Shown one piece after another: positions 54,187 through 63,376 of a DNA stretch of 64,000 nucleotides (position 1 is the first letter of the stretch; each line of letters starts with the position of its first letter). The stretch is from Rhodovulum kholense (GTDB lineage Bacteria > Pseudomonadota > Alphaproteobacteria > Rhodobacterales > Rhodobacteraceae), in the NCBI RefSeq assembly GCF_003053725.1, contig NZ_QAYC01000002.1, forward strand, positions 310,001-374,000, written 5' to 3'. The notes beneath the pieces are model-generated. The model was not told the DNA's origin. It searched no databases and worked only from the letters and a program-made list of their open reading frames with translations. Both the position numbers and the translations under genes were made by a program.

Positions 54187-54648
54187 TCAGCTGGCCAGCC
54201 CCATCTGGGTCAGCGTGCCGTCCAGCTGGAATTCGGCGGCGAAGGCATGGGGCATCGCCGTGTCGCGAAAGCCCAGATCCAGCACGACGGCGGTTTCGTC
54301 GCGGGTCCAGATCGAATTGACATCGAGCGCCAGCCACAATGTCTCGGCATCGACGGCGGCGGCATCCGGCGCGGCCGGGAACATCGCCGCGAAAATCTCG
54401 GGCTCGTTCTCGTAAAGCCAGGCCGGCACATCGGCGGCGACCCGGTCGTAATTGTCCAGAAAATGCTCGCGCGCCGCTTCGATATGGCGCGGCAGCCGGT
54501 CCAGGAACTCGGACAGCGCGGCCATGGTCTCGCGATCCTGCACCGTCGCCAGAACGTCGAGCCCGGCCGGACGGACAATCCCCGGCCCCACCGGCAATGT
54601 CGCCTGGCCATCTTCCAGCGGGATCGTCCCGAATGCGTTCGTTTCCAT
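54187..54648 (-). CDS. Conserved hypothetical protein, DUF2004-like
   Basis: 153 residues. LSEFLDRLPRHIEAAREHFLDNYDRVAADVPAWL and LWLALDVNSIWTRDETAVVLDLGFRDTAMPHAFAAEFQLDG suggest a small alpha/beta protein like DUF2004 members; the function is unknown and the family call is tentative. Start at 54648 has a good SD (aaaggag). It is on the opposite strand between rpsO and pnp, interrupting that pair. Confidence 0.65.
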   Translation of the reverse strand: METNAFGTIPLEDGQATLPVGPGIVRPAGLDVLATVQDRETMAALSEFLDRLPRHIEAAREHFLDNYDRVAADVPAWLYENEPEIFAAMFPAAPDAAAVDAETLWLALDVNSIWTRDETAVVLDLGFRDTAMPHAFAAEFQLDGTLTQMGLAS

Positions 54649-54908
54649 AAGGTTAACTCCTTTGAACCCGTTAAGGTGAGTCGACGCCCCCTGATTACCC
54701 GCAAACATCCAAGAAAATTTTACACTCACCAGACCGAACTGGGCATATCCGGTTTTCGGTCAGTGCAATTGCCGCGCATTGGCAGGGATACGCGACGCGA
54801 CCGGGGCATTAACGACTTCGTCCTTTCCAAACGGCGCGATTTTCCTTATGTCGCACGCATCTGAGACGTTGTGCCCGGACCCCGGCACTCGAGAGGATAG
54901 GAGGGGTC
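54649..54908. other. Intergenic region between the DUF2004-like gene and the pnp leader
   Basis: About 260 bp of the 333-bp gap before pnp. It must hold promoters of both divergent genes. It is less GC-rich around 54700-54740. No small gene or RNA was recognised; the structured pnp leader is listed on its own. Confidence 0.5.
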
Positions 54909-54965
54909 GGCGGCAATGGGGCCGCCATTTCAACGGGAGACCCGGGAACGCCCGGGAGGGCTCCC
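54909..54965 (+). promoter_or_regulatory. Structured mRNA leader of pnp
   Basis: Two hairpins lie just before pnp: ggcggc-aatggg-gccgcc (54909-54926), and gggag (54935-54939) pairing with ctccc (54961-54965) around cccggg-aacg-cccggg. The SD (cagga) follows at once. In E. coli pnp is autoregulated through RNase III cutting its leader stem-loop; this leader offers such a target. Confidence 0.6.
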
Positions 54966-54981
54966 TTACAGGATACGCTGA

Positions 54982-57123
54982 ATGTTCAACGTGACGACCA
55001 AATCGATGCAGTGGGGGCAGGAAACCCTCACGCTGGAGACGGGCAAGGTTGCCCGTCAGGCCGACGGGTCCGTGATCGCCACCCTGGGCGAAACCTCGGT
55101 CATGGCCAACGTGACCTTCGCCAAGGAACAGAAGGAAGGGCAGGATTTCTTCCCGCTCACCGTCCACTACCAGGAAAAATACTATGCCGCGGGCAAGGTG
55201 CCCGGCGGCTTCTTCAAGCGCGAAGCGCGGCCGTCCGAAAAAGAGACGCTGACCGCCCGCCTGATCGACCGTCCGATCCGTCCGCTGTTCGTGCCGGGCT
55301 TCAAGAACGAAGTTCTGGTGATGTGCACCGTGCTGAGCCACGATCTTGTCAACGATCCCGACGTGGTGGCGATGATCGCCGCCTCGGCCGCGCTGACGAT
55401 TTCGGGCGTGCCGTTCATGGGGCCGATCGCGGGCTGCCGCGTCGGCTTCGTCGATGGCGAATACGTGCTGAACCCCGATGTCGAGGACATGCAGGGACTG
55501 CGCAGCAATCCCGACCAGCGTCTGGACCTCGTGGTCGCGGGCACCCGCGACGCGGTGATGATGGTCGAATCCGAGGCCTACGAGCTGACCGAGGAAGAGA
55601 TGCTGGGCGCGGTCACCTTCGCCCATGAAAACATCAAGCCGGTCTGCGACCTGATCGTCAGCCTGGCCGAAGCCGCCGCGAAGGAACCCTTCGACTTCAC
55701 CCCGCCCGACTATTCCGAGCTTTACGCTGCGGTGAAATCGGTCGGCGAAGAGAAGATGCGCGCCGCCTATGGCCATACCGACAAGCTGCAGCGTCTGGCC
55801 GCCGTCTCGGCCGCCAAGACCGAGATCAAGGCCGCGCTGAGCGAAGAGCAGCTGGCCGACCCGAACCTCGGTTCGGCGATCAAGAAGCTGGAATCGACCG
55901 TGCTGCGGTCGGACGTGGTCAAGAACGGGCGCCGGGTCGACGGCCGCTCGCTGACCCAGGTTCGCCCGATCGTCAGCGAAGTGGGTCTGCTGCCGCGCAC
56001 CCATGGCTCGTCGCTGTTCACCCGTGGCGAAACCCAGGCGCTGGTCGTGACCACGCTGGGCACCGGCGATGACGAACAGATCATCGACGCGCTGCACGGG
56101 AACTATCGGTCGAACTTCCTGCTGCACTACAACTTCCCGCCCTATTCGGTCGGCGAAGTGGGCCGCGTCGGCAGCCCGGGCCGTCGCGAGATCGGCCATG
56201 GCAAGCTGGCCTGGCGCGCGCTGCAGGCGGTTCTGCCGGCGCCGACCGACTTCCCCTACACCATCCGCGTGGTATCCGAGATCACCGAGTCGAACGGCTC
56301 GTCCTCGATGGCCACGGTCTGCGGCGGCTCGCTGTCGATGATGGATGCGGGCGTTCCGCTGAAAGCCCCGGTGGCCGGTGTGGCCATGGGTCTGGTGCTG
56401 GAAGACGACGGCTCCTTCGCGGTGCTGACCGACATCCTCGGCGACGAGGATCATCTCGGCGACATGGACTTCAAGGTCGCGGGCACCGAGAAGGGTATCA
56501 CCTCGCTGCAGATGGACATCAAGGTGGCGGGCATCACGCCCGCGATCATGGAAAAAGCCCTGGCCCAGGCCAAGGACGGCCGGATGCACATCCTGGGCGA
56601 AATGTCCAAGGCGCTGACCGAAGCGGGCGAATTCTCGGCCTATGCGCCGCGGATCGAGACCATGACCATCCCCACCGACAAGATCCGCGAAGTGATCGGC
56701 TCGGGCGGCAAGGTCATCCGCGAGATCGTGGAAGTGTCGGGCGCCAAGGTCGACATCAACGACGATGGCGTGATCAAGATCGCCTCGGCCAATGGCGACG
56801 CGATCAAGAAGGCCTATGACATGATCTATTCGATCGTGGCCGAGCCGGAAGAAGGCAAGATCTACAAGGGCACGGTCGTCAAGATCGTCGATTTCGGCGC
56901 CTTCGTGAACTTCTTCGGCAAGCGCGATGGCCTCGTCCATGTCAGCCAGATCGAGAACCGCCGCCTGAACCATCCGTCGGATGTGCTGAAGGAAGGTCAG
57001 GAAGTCTGGGTCAAGCTGCTGGGCTTCGACGATCGCGGCAAGGTTCGCCTGTCGATGAAATGCGTCGATCAGGCGACCGGCGAAGAAGCCGCCAAGGACA
57101 AGGAAGACGAAGCCGAAGACTGA
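54982..57123 (+). CDS. pnp: Polynucleotide phosphorylase
   Basis: 713 residues: two RNase PH domains (first with [27 protein letters not shown]; second with [18 protein letters not shown] and [22 protein letters not shown]), then a KH domain ([16 protein letters not shown]) and an S1 domain ([29 protein letters not shown]). It degrades RNA 3' to 5' with phosphate and joins the degradosome. Normal length. A terminator follows. Confidence 0.98.
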   Translation: MFNVTTKSMQWGQETLTLETGKVARQADGSVIATLGETSVMANVTFAKEQKEGQDFFPLTVHYQEKYYAAGKVPGGFFKREARPSEKETLTARLIDRPIRPLFVPGFKNEVLVMCTVLSHDLVNDPDVVAMIAASAALTISGVPFMGPIAGCRVGFVDGEYVLNPDVEDMQGLRSNPDQRLDLVVAGTRDAVMMVESEAYELTEEEMLGAVTFAHENIKPVCDLIVSLAEAAAKEPFDFTPPDYSELYAAVKSVGEEKMRAAYGHTDKLQRLAAVSAAKTEIKAALSEEQLADPNLGSAIKKLESTVLRSDVVKNGRRVDGRSLTQVRPIVSEVGLLPRTHGSSLFTRGETQALVVTTLGTGDDEQIIDALHGNYRSNFLLHYNFPPYSVGEVGRVGSPGRREIGHGKLAWRALQAVLPAPTDFPYTIRVVSEITESNGSSSMATVCGGSLSMMDAGVPLKAPVAGVAMGLVLEDDGSFAVLTDILGDEDHLGDMDFKVAGTEKGITSLQMDIKVAGITPAIMEKALAQAKDGRMHILGEMSKALTEAGEFSAYAPRIETMTIPTDKIREVIGSGGKVIREIVEVSGAKVDINDDGVIKIASANGDAIKKAYDMIYSIVAEPEEGKIYKGTVVKIVDFGAFVNFFGKRDGLVHVSQIENRRLNHPSDVLKEGQEVWVKLLGFDDRGKVRLSMKCVDQATGEEAAKDKEDEAED

Positions 57124-57142
57124 GGCTTCGGGCTTTCCCGGG

Positions 57143-57185
57143 AAGGGGGGCGCGGTCCGCGAGGGCCGCGCCCCTTTCCTTTTTC
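57143..57185 (+). terminator. Terminator between pnp and the glycosyltransferase gene
   Basis: aaggggggcgcgg pairs with ccgcgcccctttcc around tccgcgaggg, followed by a T-rich tail (tttttc). It lies 20 nt after the pnp stop, and its A-rich start may also serve the convergent gene. Confidence 0.75.
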
Positions 57186-57196
57186 AGCGAACAGGC

Positions 57197-58036
57197 TCAG
57201 CCCTTCGCGATGCCGTCCGGGGTCCAGAAGACATCGCTTTTGCGCGCGGCGCGGATCAGCGCCTTGTGGCGGCGCATCTTCTCGGGGTCGGCATAGGCGC
57301 GCGGGTGGTCCAGATGGACAAGTGGCGCGGTATAGCGCAGATGCACGCCCTTCACGCCCGCATTGTTCAGCCGCACCCCCAGATGCTTGTCCTGCCCGCC
57401 ATATTTGATGGTCTCGTCATAGCCGTTGATCTTCAGCAGATCCGCCCGCCAGACCGAGGCATTGGCGCCGCAAAGCGCCCGCGTGACCGGCGACAGGCGG
57501 TCGAGCACGGCCATGACCGGCACCGGAAACGGCCGGGTCTTGAGCCAGGTCGACAGCTTGCGGATCGCACGGTTTTCCGAAAGCCAGCGACGGTCGAAGA
57601 CGGTGCCGTCCCGCACCAGTTCGGGGGTGACAGCGGCGGTCGCCTCGGCGTCAAGCCGGATCAGGCTGCCGGTCGCGAACCGCCCCGGCCGGGTCAGCGC
57701 CAGATGGCGGCCGACGAAATCGGGGTGGATCAGCACGTCGCCGTCGATGAAGACGATCACCTCGGCCTCGGACGAGGCGATGGCCTTGTTCAGGATCGCG
57801 CCCTTCTCGAAACCGCGATCCTCGTGCCAGAGATGGCGGACCGTCAGGTTGGGATGGGCGGCGGCGAAGGCGTCGATCACCGCCTTCGTCTCTGGACCCG
57901 AGCCGTCATCGGCGATGCAGATGCTGCCCGGCCGCACCCGCTGGCAGGCCACCGACTCGAGGCACAGCGCCAGCGAGCGCGGGTTGTTATAGGTCGAAAG
58001 GATCAGTTCGGATCGCATCGCTGGCCCCGGGGACAT
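57197..58036 (-). CDS. Family 2 glycosyltransferase
   Basis: 279 residues with the GT-A fold: LILSTYNNPRSLALCLESVA, CIADDGSGPETKAVI, the metal-binding DGD in VIVFIDGDVLIHPDFVGRH (~95-97), and a C-terminal acceptor region GYDETIKYGGQDKHLGVRL. It resembles enzymes of capsule or surface sugar synthesis; donor and acceptor unknown. Start 58036 has tggggaac upstream; ATG 58018 is an alternative. No polysaccharide cluster is near. Confidence 0.85.
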   Translation of the reverse strand: MSPGPAMRSELILSTYNNPRSLALCLESVACQRVRPGSICIADDGSGPETKAVIDAFAAAHPNLTVRHLWHEDRGFEKGAILNKAIASSEAEVIVFIDGDVLIHPDFVGRHLALTRPGRFATGSLIRLDAEATAAVTPELVRDGTVFDRRWLSENRAIRKLSTWLKTRPFPVPVMAVLDRLSPVTRALCGANASVWRADLLKINGYDETIKYGGQDKHLGVRLNNAGVKGVHLRYTAPLVHLDHPRAYADPEKMRRHKALIRAARKSDVFWTPDGIAKG

Positions 58037-58093
58037 GACGTTCCCCAGATAGGCGCTCCTCCCGGCAAAGCCAAGCGGGAGGAGCGGCAGGGC

Positions 58094-58747
58094 TCAGCTG
58101 GCGCGTTTGACCTTGCGCAGGTAGGGGAAGATCTCCTCGATCTCGCCGAACTGCGCCCGCGCGTCCTCGGTCGAGACCGAGAGGCCGACGATCACGTCCT
58201 CGCCGGGACGCCAGTTGGCGGGGGTGGCGAAGGGGCCGGTCTTGTTGCCCTGGATCGCGTCGAGCACGCGCAGGATCTCGTCGAAATTGCGGCCCACGGT
58301 CATCGGATAGATCAGCATCAACTCGATCTTCTTGTCGGGGTTGATGATGAAGGTCGTTCGCACCGTGGCGGAATCGTTCGGCGTGCGGCCGTCGGGCAGA
58401 TAGGCCTCGGCGGGCAGCATGTCGTAAAGCTTGGCGACCTTCAGCCCGTCATCGGCGATGATCGGAAAGGAGGCGTCGCAACCGGCATAGGTCTCGATAT
58501 CGGCCTTCCATTTCAGGTGCTCTTCGACCGGATCGACCGACAGGCCGATGATCTTGGCGTTGCGCTTCGCGAACTCGCCTGACAGCCGGGCGGCGGCGCC
58601 GAATTCGGTGGTGCAGACCGGAGTGAAGTCCTTGGGATGCGAGAACAGCACCGCATAGCTGTCGCCGATCCAGTCATGAAAGTCGATCTGGCCTTCGGTC
58701 GTGTCGGCGGTGAAGTTCGGGGCAATATCGTTGATGCGCAGAGCCAC
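58094..58747 (-). CDS. 1-Cys peroxiredoxin (Prx6 family), GTG start
   Basis: 217 residues. Peroxidatic Cys45 lies in HPKDFTPVCTTEFG. The long C-terminal part (TVRTTFIINPDKKIELMLIYPMTVGRNFDEILRVLDAIQ ... TPANWRPGEDVIV) is typical of Prx6. It reduces hydrogen and organic peroxides. A GTG start (58747, SD aagga) gives exactly the family length and N-terminus (ALRINDIAPNFTADT). A longer frame from an upstream ATG is not supported. Confidence 0.93.
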   Translation of the reverse strand: MALRINDIAPNFTADTTEGQIDFHDWIGDSYAVLFSHPKDFTPVCTTEFGAAARLSGEFAKRNAKIIGLSVDPVEEHLKWKADIETYAGCDASFPIIADDGLKVAKLYDMLPAEAYLPDGRTPNDSATVRTTFIINPDKKIELMLIYPMTVGRNFDEILRVLDAIQGNKTGPFATPANWRPGEDVIVGLSVSTEDARAQFGEIEEIFPYLRKVKRAS

Positions 58748-58866
58748 GGGCAGAATCCTTTTCAGGCAATGAATCGCGTTCCGCTCCTTAGATAGGTTCC
58801 AGTTTCTGCACTTGCATCCCCTTTCTTGCCGCAACCGCAAAATGGGCGGGATCGGGGCCTGGCGGT

Positions 58867-59511
58867 TCAGAACGGCGCTTTCGCGGCGAAGTTCATGCCC
58901 GCGCCGCCATCGGGATGGCGCAACCGCAGCGCCTCGGCATGCAGCATCAGTCGGGGCGCGTCGCGGGCCGGGCCGTCGGCATAGAACGGATCACCGAGGA
59001 TCGGATGGCCCAATGCCAGCATGTGGACCCGCAGCTGGTGGCTCCGCCCGGTCTTCGGGAACAACCGGACCCTTGTCGCCGTCTCCTCATAGCGGATGAC
59101 GCGCCAGTCGGTGACCGCCGGACGGCCGTTTTCAGGATCGACCATCTGCCGGGGCCGGTTCGGCCAGTCGACGATCAGCGGCAGATCGACGGTGCCGGTC
59201 TTGGGCTCGAGCCGCCCCCAGACCCGGGCGACATAGATCTTCCTGGTCTGCCTCTTCTCGAATTGCAGGCCCAGATGGCGCTGGGCATGGGGCGTCAGCG
59301 CAAAGACCATGACACCCGACGTGTCGCGGTCGAGCCGGTGCACCAGCAGCGTTTCGGGAAAGACCGCCTGCAACCGCGACAGCAGGCAATCGGCCAGATC
59401 GGGCCCCTTGCCCGGCACCGACAGAAGCCCCGGCGGCTTGTTCGCCACCAGGATCTCGTGGTCGTGGTGCAGGATCTCGAGCGGCGTGTCGGGGGGCGCG
59501 TAGCTGTCCAT
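58867..59511 (-). CDS. rluA: RluA-type 23S rRNA/tRNA pseudouridine synthase
   Basis: 214 residues with the catalytic HRLDRDTSGVMVFA (Asp of RLD, ~60), KIYVARVWGRL, and RVRLFPKTGRSHQLRVHMLALGHPILGD. The length without an S4 domain fits RluA (E. coli RluA modifies 23S U746 and tRNA U32) rather than RluC/D. Start 59511 (MDSYAPPDTPLEILHHDHEILVANKPPG). Confidence 0.9.
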   Translation of the reverse strand: MDSYAPPDTPLEILHHDHEILVANKPPGLLSVPGKGPDLADCLLSRLQAVFPETLLVHRLDRDTSGVMVFALTPHAQRHLGLQFEKRQTRKIYVARVWGRLEPKTGTVDLPLIVDWPNRPRQMVDPENGRPAVTDWRVIRYEETATRVRLFPKTGRSHQLRVHMLALGHPILGDPFYADGPARDAPRLMLHAEALRLRHPDGGAGMNFAAKAPF

Positions 59512-59549
59512 GGGCCGCGCGGTAGCCGGTTCGGGCGGACGGTGCAAGC

Positions 59550-60158
59550 TCAGAGCGCCGAGGCGCCCAGCAGGACGCCGTACAGGATGAAGCAGGCCGC
59601 CAGCCCCTGCCGCAGCCGGGTATTCATCACCGCCCCAAGCGCAAGCCCTCCCAGCCAGGCGCCCAGCGCGGTATAGGTGCTGTAGGACAGCGCCGTCAGC
59701 GTCAGCGCGGTCGGCACGATGGCGATCATCTGCCGGGCGATGGGCACGCCCGGCTCGACGAATTGCGAGAAGGCGGCGAGGTACCCGGCCACGCTTTTCG
59801 CATTCACCGTGGCGATCAGCAGGGCGCGGGTATAGATCGAGGCGCCGGTCGCGGGCCGGGGCGCGACCGCGATGGTCGCGTTGCGCCAGCCCCGGACCCC
59901 CAGCCAGATCAGCACCGCCGCCCCCATAAGCTTGGCCCAGGCAAAGACCGTAGGGCTGGCCGCGATCAGCGCGGTGATGCCCGCCGCCGATAGCGTCAGG
60001 AACAGCGCCGCCTGGGTCAGGATGCCCGCCACGCCCCAAAGCGCGCGCGGCAGGCCATGGCTCATGCCGTTGGTGATGCAATTGACCGCGTTCGGCCCGG
60101 GCGTGGTGACAAAAAGCGCCCAGAAAACCGCAAAGACCGCCCAGCCCCCGAGACTCAT
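59550..60158 (-). CDS. LysE/RhtB-family amino-acid exporter
   Basis: 202 residues, six helices, starting MSLGGWAVFAVFWALFVTTPGPNAVNCITNGMSHG, the LysE family start. Substrate unknown. Its start codon overlaps the stop of the upstream methionine-sulfoxide reductase gene (4 nt), so the two are coupled. Confidence 0.9.
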   Translation of the reverse strand: MSLGGWAVFAVFWALFVTTPGPNAVNCITNGMSHGLPRALWGVAGILTQAALFLTLSAAGITALIAASPTVFAWAKLMGAAVLIWLGVRGWRNATIAVAPRPATGASIYTRALLIATVNAKSVAGYLAAFSQFVEPGVPIARQMIAIVPTALTLTALSYSTYTALGAWLGGLALGAVMNTRLRQGLAACFILYGVLLGASAL

Positions 60159-60607
60159 CGCGCGAAGGTCTGGGCCAGCAGCCGCGCCAGCCCCTCGGCG
60201 TCGGTGGCATCGAAGGCGGCAGGCCGGTCGCTGTCGATGTCGAGCACGCCCAGAAGCGCCCCGGACGCGTCATGGACCGGCAGCACGATCTCGGACCGGG
60301 TGGTCGAGGAACAGGCGATATGCCCGGGGAAGGCCTCGACATCCTCGACGATCTGGGTCTCGCCGGTCCGGGCCGCCGCGCCGCAGACGCCCCGCGAGAA
60401 CGGGATCGTCAGGCAGCCATGCCCGCCCTGATAGGGGCCGATCTTGAGCGTCTCATCCCCGACATGACGGTAGAAGCCCGTCCAGTCGAAGCGGTCGTCG
60501 GCATGGTGCAGCTCGCAGGCCATGGTTGCCATCAGCGCAACCGGATCGGTCTCGCCCTCGGTCAGGGCCGCCAGCGTCTTCGAGAGGGCGTCATAGTCGA
60601 TGCGCAA
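60155..60607 (-). CDS. msrC: Free methionine-(R)-sulfoxide reductase (GAF domain)
   Basis: 150-residue GAF-domain protein with the diagnostic fRMsr cysteines: Cys65 (GPYQGGHGCLTIPF), Cys75 (SRGVCGAAA) and Cys99 (EAFPGHIACSS), and the segment SEIVLPVHD. It reduces free methionine-R-sulfoxide using thioredoxin. It is next to a LysE-type exporter and a peroxiredoxin, an oxidative-stress flavour. Confidence 0.93.
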   Translation of the reverse strand: MRIDYDALSKTLAALTEGETDPVALMATMACELHHADDRFDWTGFYRHVGDETLKIGPYQGGHGCLTIPFSRGVCGAAARTGETQIVEDVEAFPGHIACSSTTRSEIVLPVHDASGALLGVLDIDSDRPAAFDATDAEGLARLLAQTFAR

Positions 60608-60762
60608 GAGTGGGTCCTTTCCGTGCGAAGCATAGCGCTGCCCCGACCCTGGCCGATCCGCGCGCCGCTGTCACGGGCCTGCGGATCTCTGACTTTGGTC
60701 CCTGACGGTTTGCGACAGTCGACCGCGCTTGCCTTTTGCGACAGCGGTGCTTTCCTGGCGCC

Positions 60763-61692
60763 ATGGGCAAGCTCGTTCTTCTTCACAAGGCGGACTCGAT
60801 CTACGAGGATGAGCTCGACGTCGTCTACGATTTCCCGCGCCCCTATCTGAAGGCGATGCAGGCGGCCGTGGGCGACTGGATCGTCTACTATGAACCGGTC
60901 AAAGCCGGGCCGCGCGGGTATTTCGCGGTGGCGAAGATCGACCGGGTCATCCCAAATCCTAAGGTCGAGGGGCGGTTTCTGGCGCTGATCGCCCCGGACA
61001 GCTTTCTGGACTTCGACCGCGCGGTGCCGCGTCTTCTGGACGGGCGGCCGCTTGAATCGGCACTGGCCGGGCCGGACGGACGGCCAAAATCGGGCGGCGC
61101 CACCCAGCTTGCGGTCCGCCGTCTGCCCGAGGCCGAGTTTGCCCGGATCGTCGATCTGGGCTTGCCGCAGGATCTCGAGCATCTCGAAGAGACCCGCTAC
61201 GGCGCGCCCGAGACGGGACCGGGGCTGGAAGACGCCGCCGCCGCTTTTGCGCGGCCGGTGCTGGAGCGCCTGACCCGCCGCCCCTATCGGGACGTGGCCT
61301 TCCGGCGCAAGGTGCGGGAGGCCTATGACTATCGCTGTGCGATGTCGGGGCTACGCCTGCGCAATGGCGGCGGCCGCCCCGAGGTTCAGGCCGCGCATAT
61401 CCAGCCGGTCGAGCGGCAGGGCAGCGACTGGGTACGTAACGGACTGGCGCTGTCGGGCACGCTGCACTGGATGTTCGACCGCGGGTTGGTCTCCATCGCC
61501 GAGGATGGCGAGACGATTCTGGTCTCGCGCAACAAGGTTCCTGGCGATGTGGTGGCGCGGCTGATCCGCCCCGAGGGCCGGCTGATCCGCCCGGCCGACC
61601 CGCGGAACCGGCCCCATCCCGACAAACTGCGCTGGCATCGGGAGAATGTGTTCGGCCAGGTTCTGGCGGCGGGTCCGGCACCCTGGGACTGA
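60763..61692 (+). CDS. EVE/PUA-like domain fused to HNH nuclease, candidate modification-dependent restriction enzyme
   Basis: 309 residues. The N-terminal ~90 residues (YLKAMQAAVGDWIVYYEPVK; RGYFAVAKIDRVIPNPKVEGRFLALI) resemble an EVE/PUA-like domain, a class that reads modified bases in DNA. The C-terminal part has HNH_2 features: RCAMSGLRL, AHIQPVERQGSDWVRNGLALSGTLHWMFDRG, with His212, Asn226 and His235. This layout is known from EVE-HNH nucleases that cut 5-hydroxymethyl- or methylcytosine DNA. No methyltransferase is adjacent, as expected of a type IV system. A housekeeping HNH role cannot be excluded. Start 60763 chosen because the family begins MGKLVLLHKADSIY. Confidence 0.75.
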   Translation: MGKLVLLHKADSIYEDELDVVYDFPRPYLKAMQAAVGDWIVYYEPVKAGPRGYFAVAKIDRVIPNPKVEGRFLALIAPDSFLDFDRAVPRLLDGRPLESALAGPDGRPKSGGATQLAVRRLPEAEFARIVDLGLPQDLEHLEETRYGAPETGPGLEDAAAAFARPVLERLTRRPYRDVAFRRKVREAYDYRCAMSGLRLRNGGGRPEVQAAHIQPVERQGSDWVRNGLALSGTLHWMFDRGLVSIAEDGETILVSRNKVPGDVVARLIRPEGRLIRPADPRNRPHPDKLRWHRENVFGQVLAAGPAPWD

Positions 61693-61766
61693 GTTTTTTT
61701 GAGGGGGCGCTGCCCCCGCCACCCTGACGGGCGGCTCCCCCGGGGTATTTCGGCCAAGAAGAAGGA

Positions 61767-62939
61767 TCAGGCGCGCTCTATGGCCATCGCCGTGCCTTCG
61801 CCGCCGCCGATGCAGATCGCAGCGACCCCGCGCCTGAGTCCGCGCGTTTCCAGCGCGTTCAGCAGAGTGACGAGGATACGCGCCCCCGAGGCGCCGATCG
61901 GATGGCCGAGCGCGCAGGCGCCGCCATTGACGTTCATCCGCTCGCGCGGGATGTCGAGTTCGCGCATGAAGGCCATCGGCACCACGGCGAAGGCCTCGTT
62001 CACCTCCCAGAGATCGACATCTTCGACCGACCAGCCGATGCGGTCCAGCAGCTTGCGTGCGGCCGGCACCGGAGCGGTGGTGAACCAGCCCGGTGCCTGG
62101 GCATGGCTGGCGTGGCCGAGGATCCTGGCCCGGACCGGCAGGCCGCGGGCCTCGGCCTCGGCACGGGTCGCGAGGATCAGCGCGGCCGCGCCGTCCGAGA
62201 TCGAGGAGGCGTTGGCCGGGGTGACGGTGCCGTCCTTGCGGAAGGCGGGCTTCAGCTGCGGGATCTTTTCGGGGCGGGCGAGCCCGGGCTGTTCGTCCTC
62301 GCGCACCACCGTTTCTCCCTTGCGACCGGCGACCGCGACCGGAACGATCTCGGCCGCGAAGGCGCCCGAGGCCTGCGCCGCCAGCGCGTTCGAGAGCGAG
62401 CCCAGCGCATAGTCGTCCTGCGCCTCGCGGGTGAACTGGAAGGCCTCGGCGCAGTCCTCGGCGAAGGTGCCCATCAGGCGGCCCTTGTCATAGGCATCCT
62501 CGAGCCCGTCGAGAAACATGTGATCGACCGCGCGGCCATGGCCGATCCGGGCACCGCCGCGCATCGCGGGCAGCAGATAGGGGGCGTTGGTCATGCTTTC
62601 CATGCCGCCCGCGCAGATCACCCCGGCGCCCCCCAGCGCCAGCCGGTCATGGGCGATCATCGCCGTCATCATGCCCGAGCCGCACATCTTGTTCAGCGTG
62701 GTCGCGGGCACCTCCTCTCCCAGCCCCGCCCTGAACCCCGCCTGCCGCGCCGGGGCCTGGCCCTGGCCCGCCGGAAGCACGCAGCCCATCAGCAGCTCGT
62801 CCACCGTGTCGACCCCCGCGCCATCAAGCGCGGCCCGGATCGCGGCACCGCCCAGCGCCGGCGCGTCGAGCGGCGCGAAGGCGCCCTGGAACCCGCCCAT
62901 CGGGGTGCGCGCGGCCCCACAAATTACCACCTCGTCCAT
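61767..62939 (-). CDS. Acetyl-CoA acetyltransferase (thiolase)
   Basis: 390-residue degradative/biosynthetic thiolase. Active-site residues: Cys86 (LNKMCGSGM), His346 (GACALGHPIGASGAR) and Cys376 (AAICIGGGEGTA). It could condense two acetyl-CoA to acetoacetyl-CoA (PHB, isoprenoid or ethylmalonyl-CoA routes) or split longer 3-ketoacyl-CoA. No phaB or fad gene adjoins it. Divergent from the anti-anti-sigma gene. Confidence 0.92.
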   Translation of the reverse strand: MDEVVICGAARTPMGGFQGAFAPLDAPALGGAAIRAALDGAGVDTVDELLMGCVLPAGQGQAPARQAGFRAGLGEEVPATTLNKMCGSGMMTAMIAHDRLALGGAGVICAGGMESMTNAPYLLPAMRGGARIGHGRAVDHMFLDGLEDAYDKGRLMGTFAEDCAEAFQFTREAQDDYALGSLSNALAAQASGAFAAEIVPVAVAGRKGETVVREDEQPGLARPEKIPQLKPAFRKDGTVTPANASSISDGAAALILATRAEAEARGLPVRARILGHASHAQAPGWFTTAPVPAARKLLDRIGWSVEDVDLWEVNEAFAVVPMAFMRELDIPRERMNVNGGACALGHPIGASGARILVTLLNALETRGLRRGVAAICIGGGEGTAMAIERA

Positions 62940-63031
62940 GCCATCCTCCCGTCCATTTCCCGACGTACACTTACCGAATGGTAAGGAATGGCGTCTAGCC
63001 TCGGCAAGGTGTCAGCAGGAGTCAGGACGGC

Positions 63032-63376
63032 ATGAAACTGCAATCCCAACTGCGCGGCGACGCTGTTCATGTTGTCGTCGACGAGGAAAGGATCGATTCC
63101 GCGGTCGCCATCCGCTTCAAGGAGGCGGTGCGCGAACAGGCGGCGGACGGACCCGCACGGGTCGTGCTGGACCTGCGCAATGTCGAATTCCTGGACAGTA
63201 GCGGCCTTGGCGCCGTCGTCGCGGTCATGAAGCTGATCGGCGCGGGCCGACAGCTGGAGCTGTGCAATCTCACCCCCAATGTCGACAAGGTGTTCCGCCT
63301 GACGCGCATGGACCGCGTCTTCACCATTCACGACACTTACGAAAGCGCCTTCCCCGAAAGGCAAACGATCGCATGA
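63032..63376 (+). CDS. STAS-domain anti-anti-sigma factor
   Basis: 114-residue SpoIIAA/RsbV-like STAS domain. RVVLDLRNVEFLDSSGLGAVV places the phosphorylatable Ser56 in DSSGLG. When unphosphorylated, such proteins bind and neutralise the anti-sigma kinase. Its stop overlaps the kinase gene start (ATGA), so both partners are made together. Confidence 0.92.
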   Translation: MKLQSQLRGDAVHVVVDEERIDSAVAIRFKEAVREQAADGPARVVLDLRNVEFLDSSGLGAVVAVMKLIGAGRQLELCNLTPNVDKVFRLTRMDRVFTIHDTYESAFPERQTIA

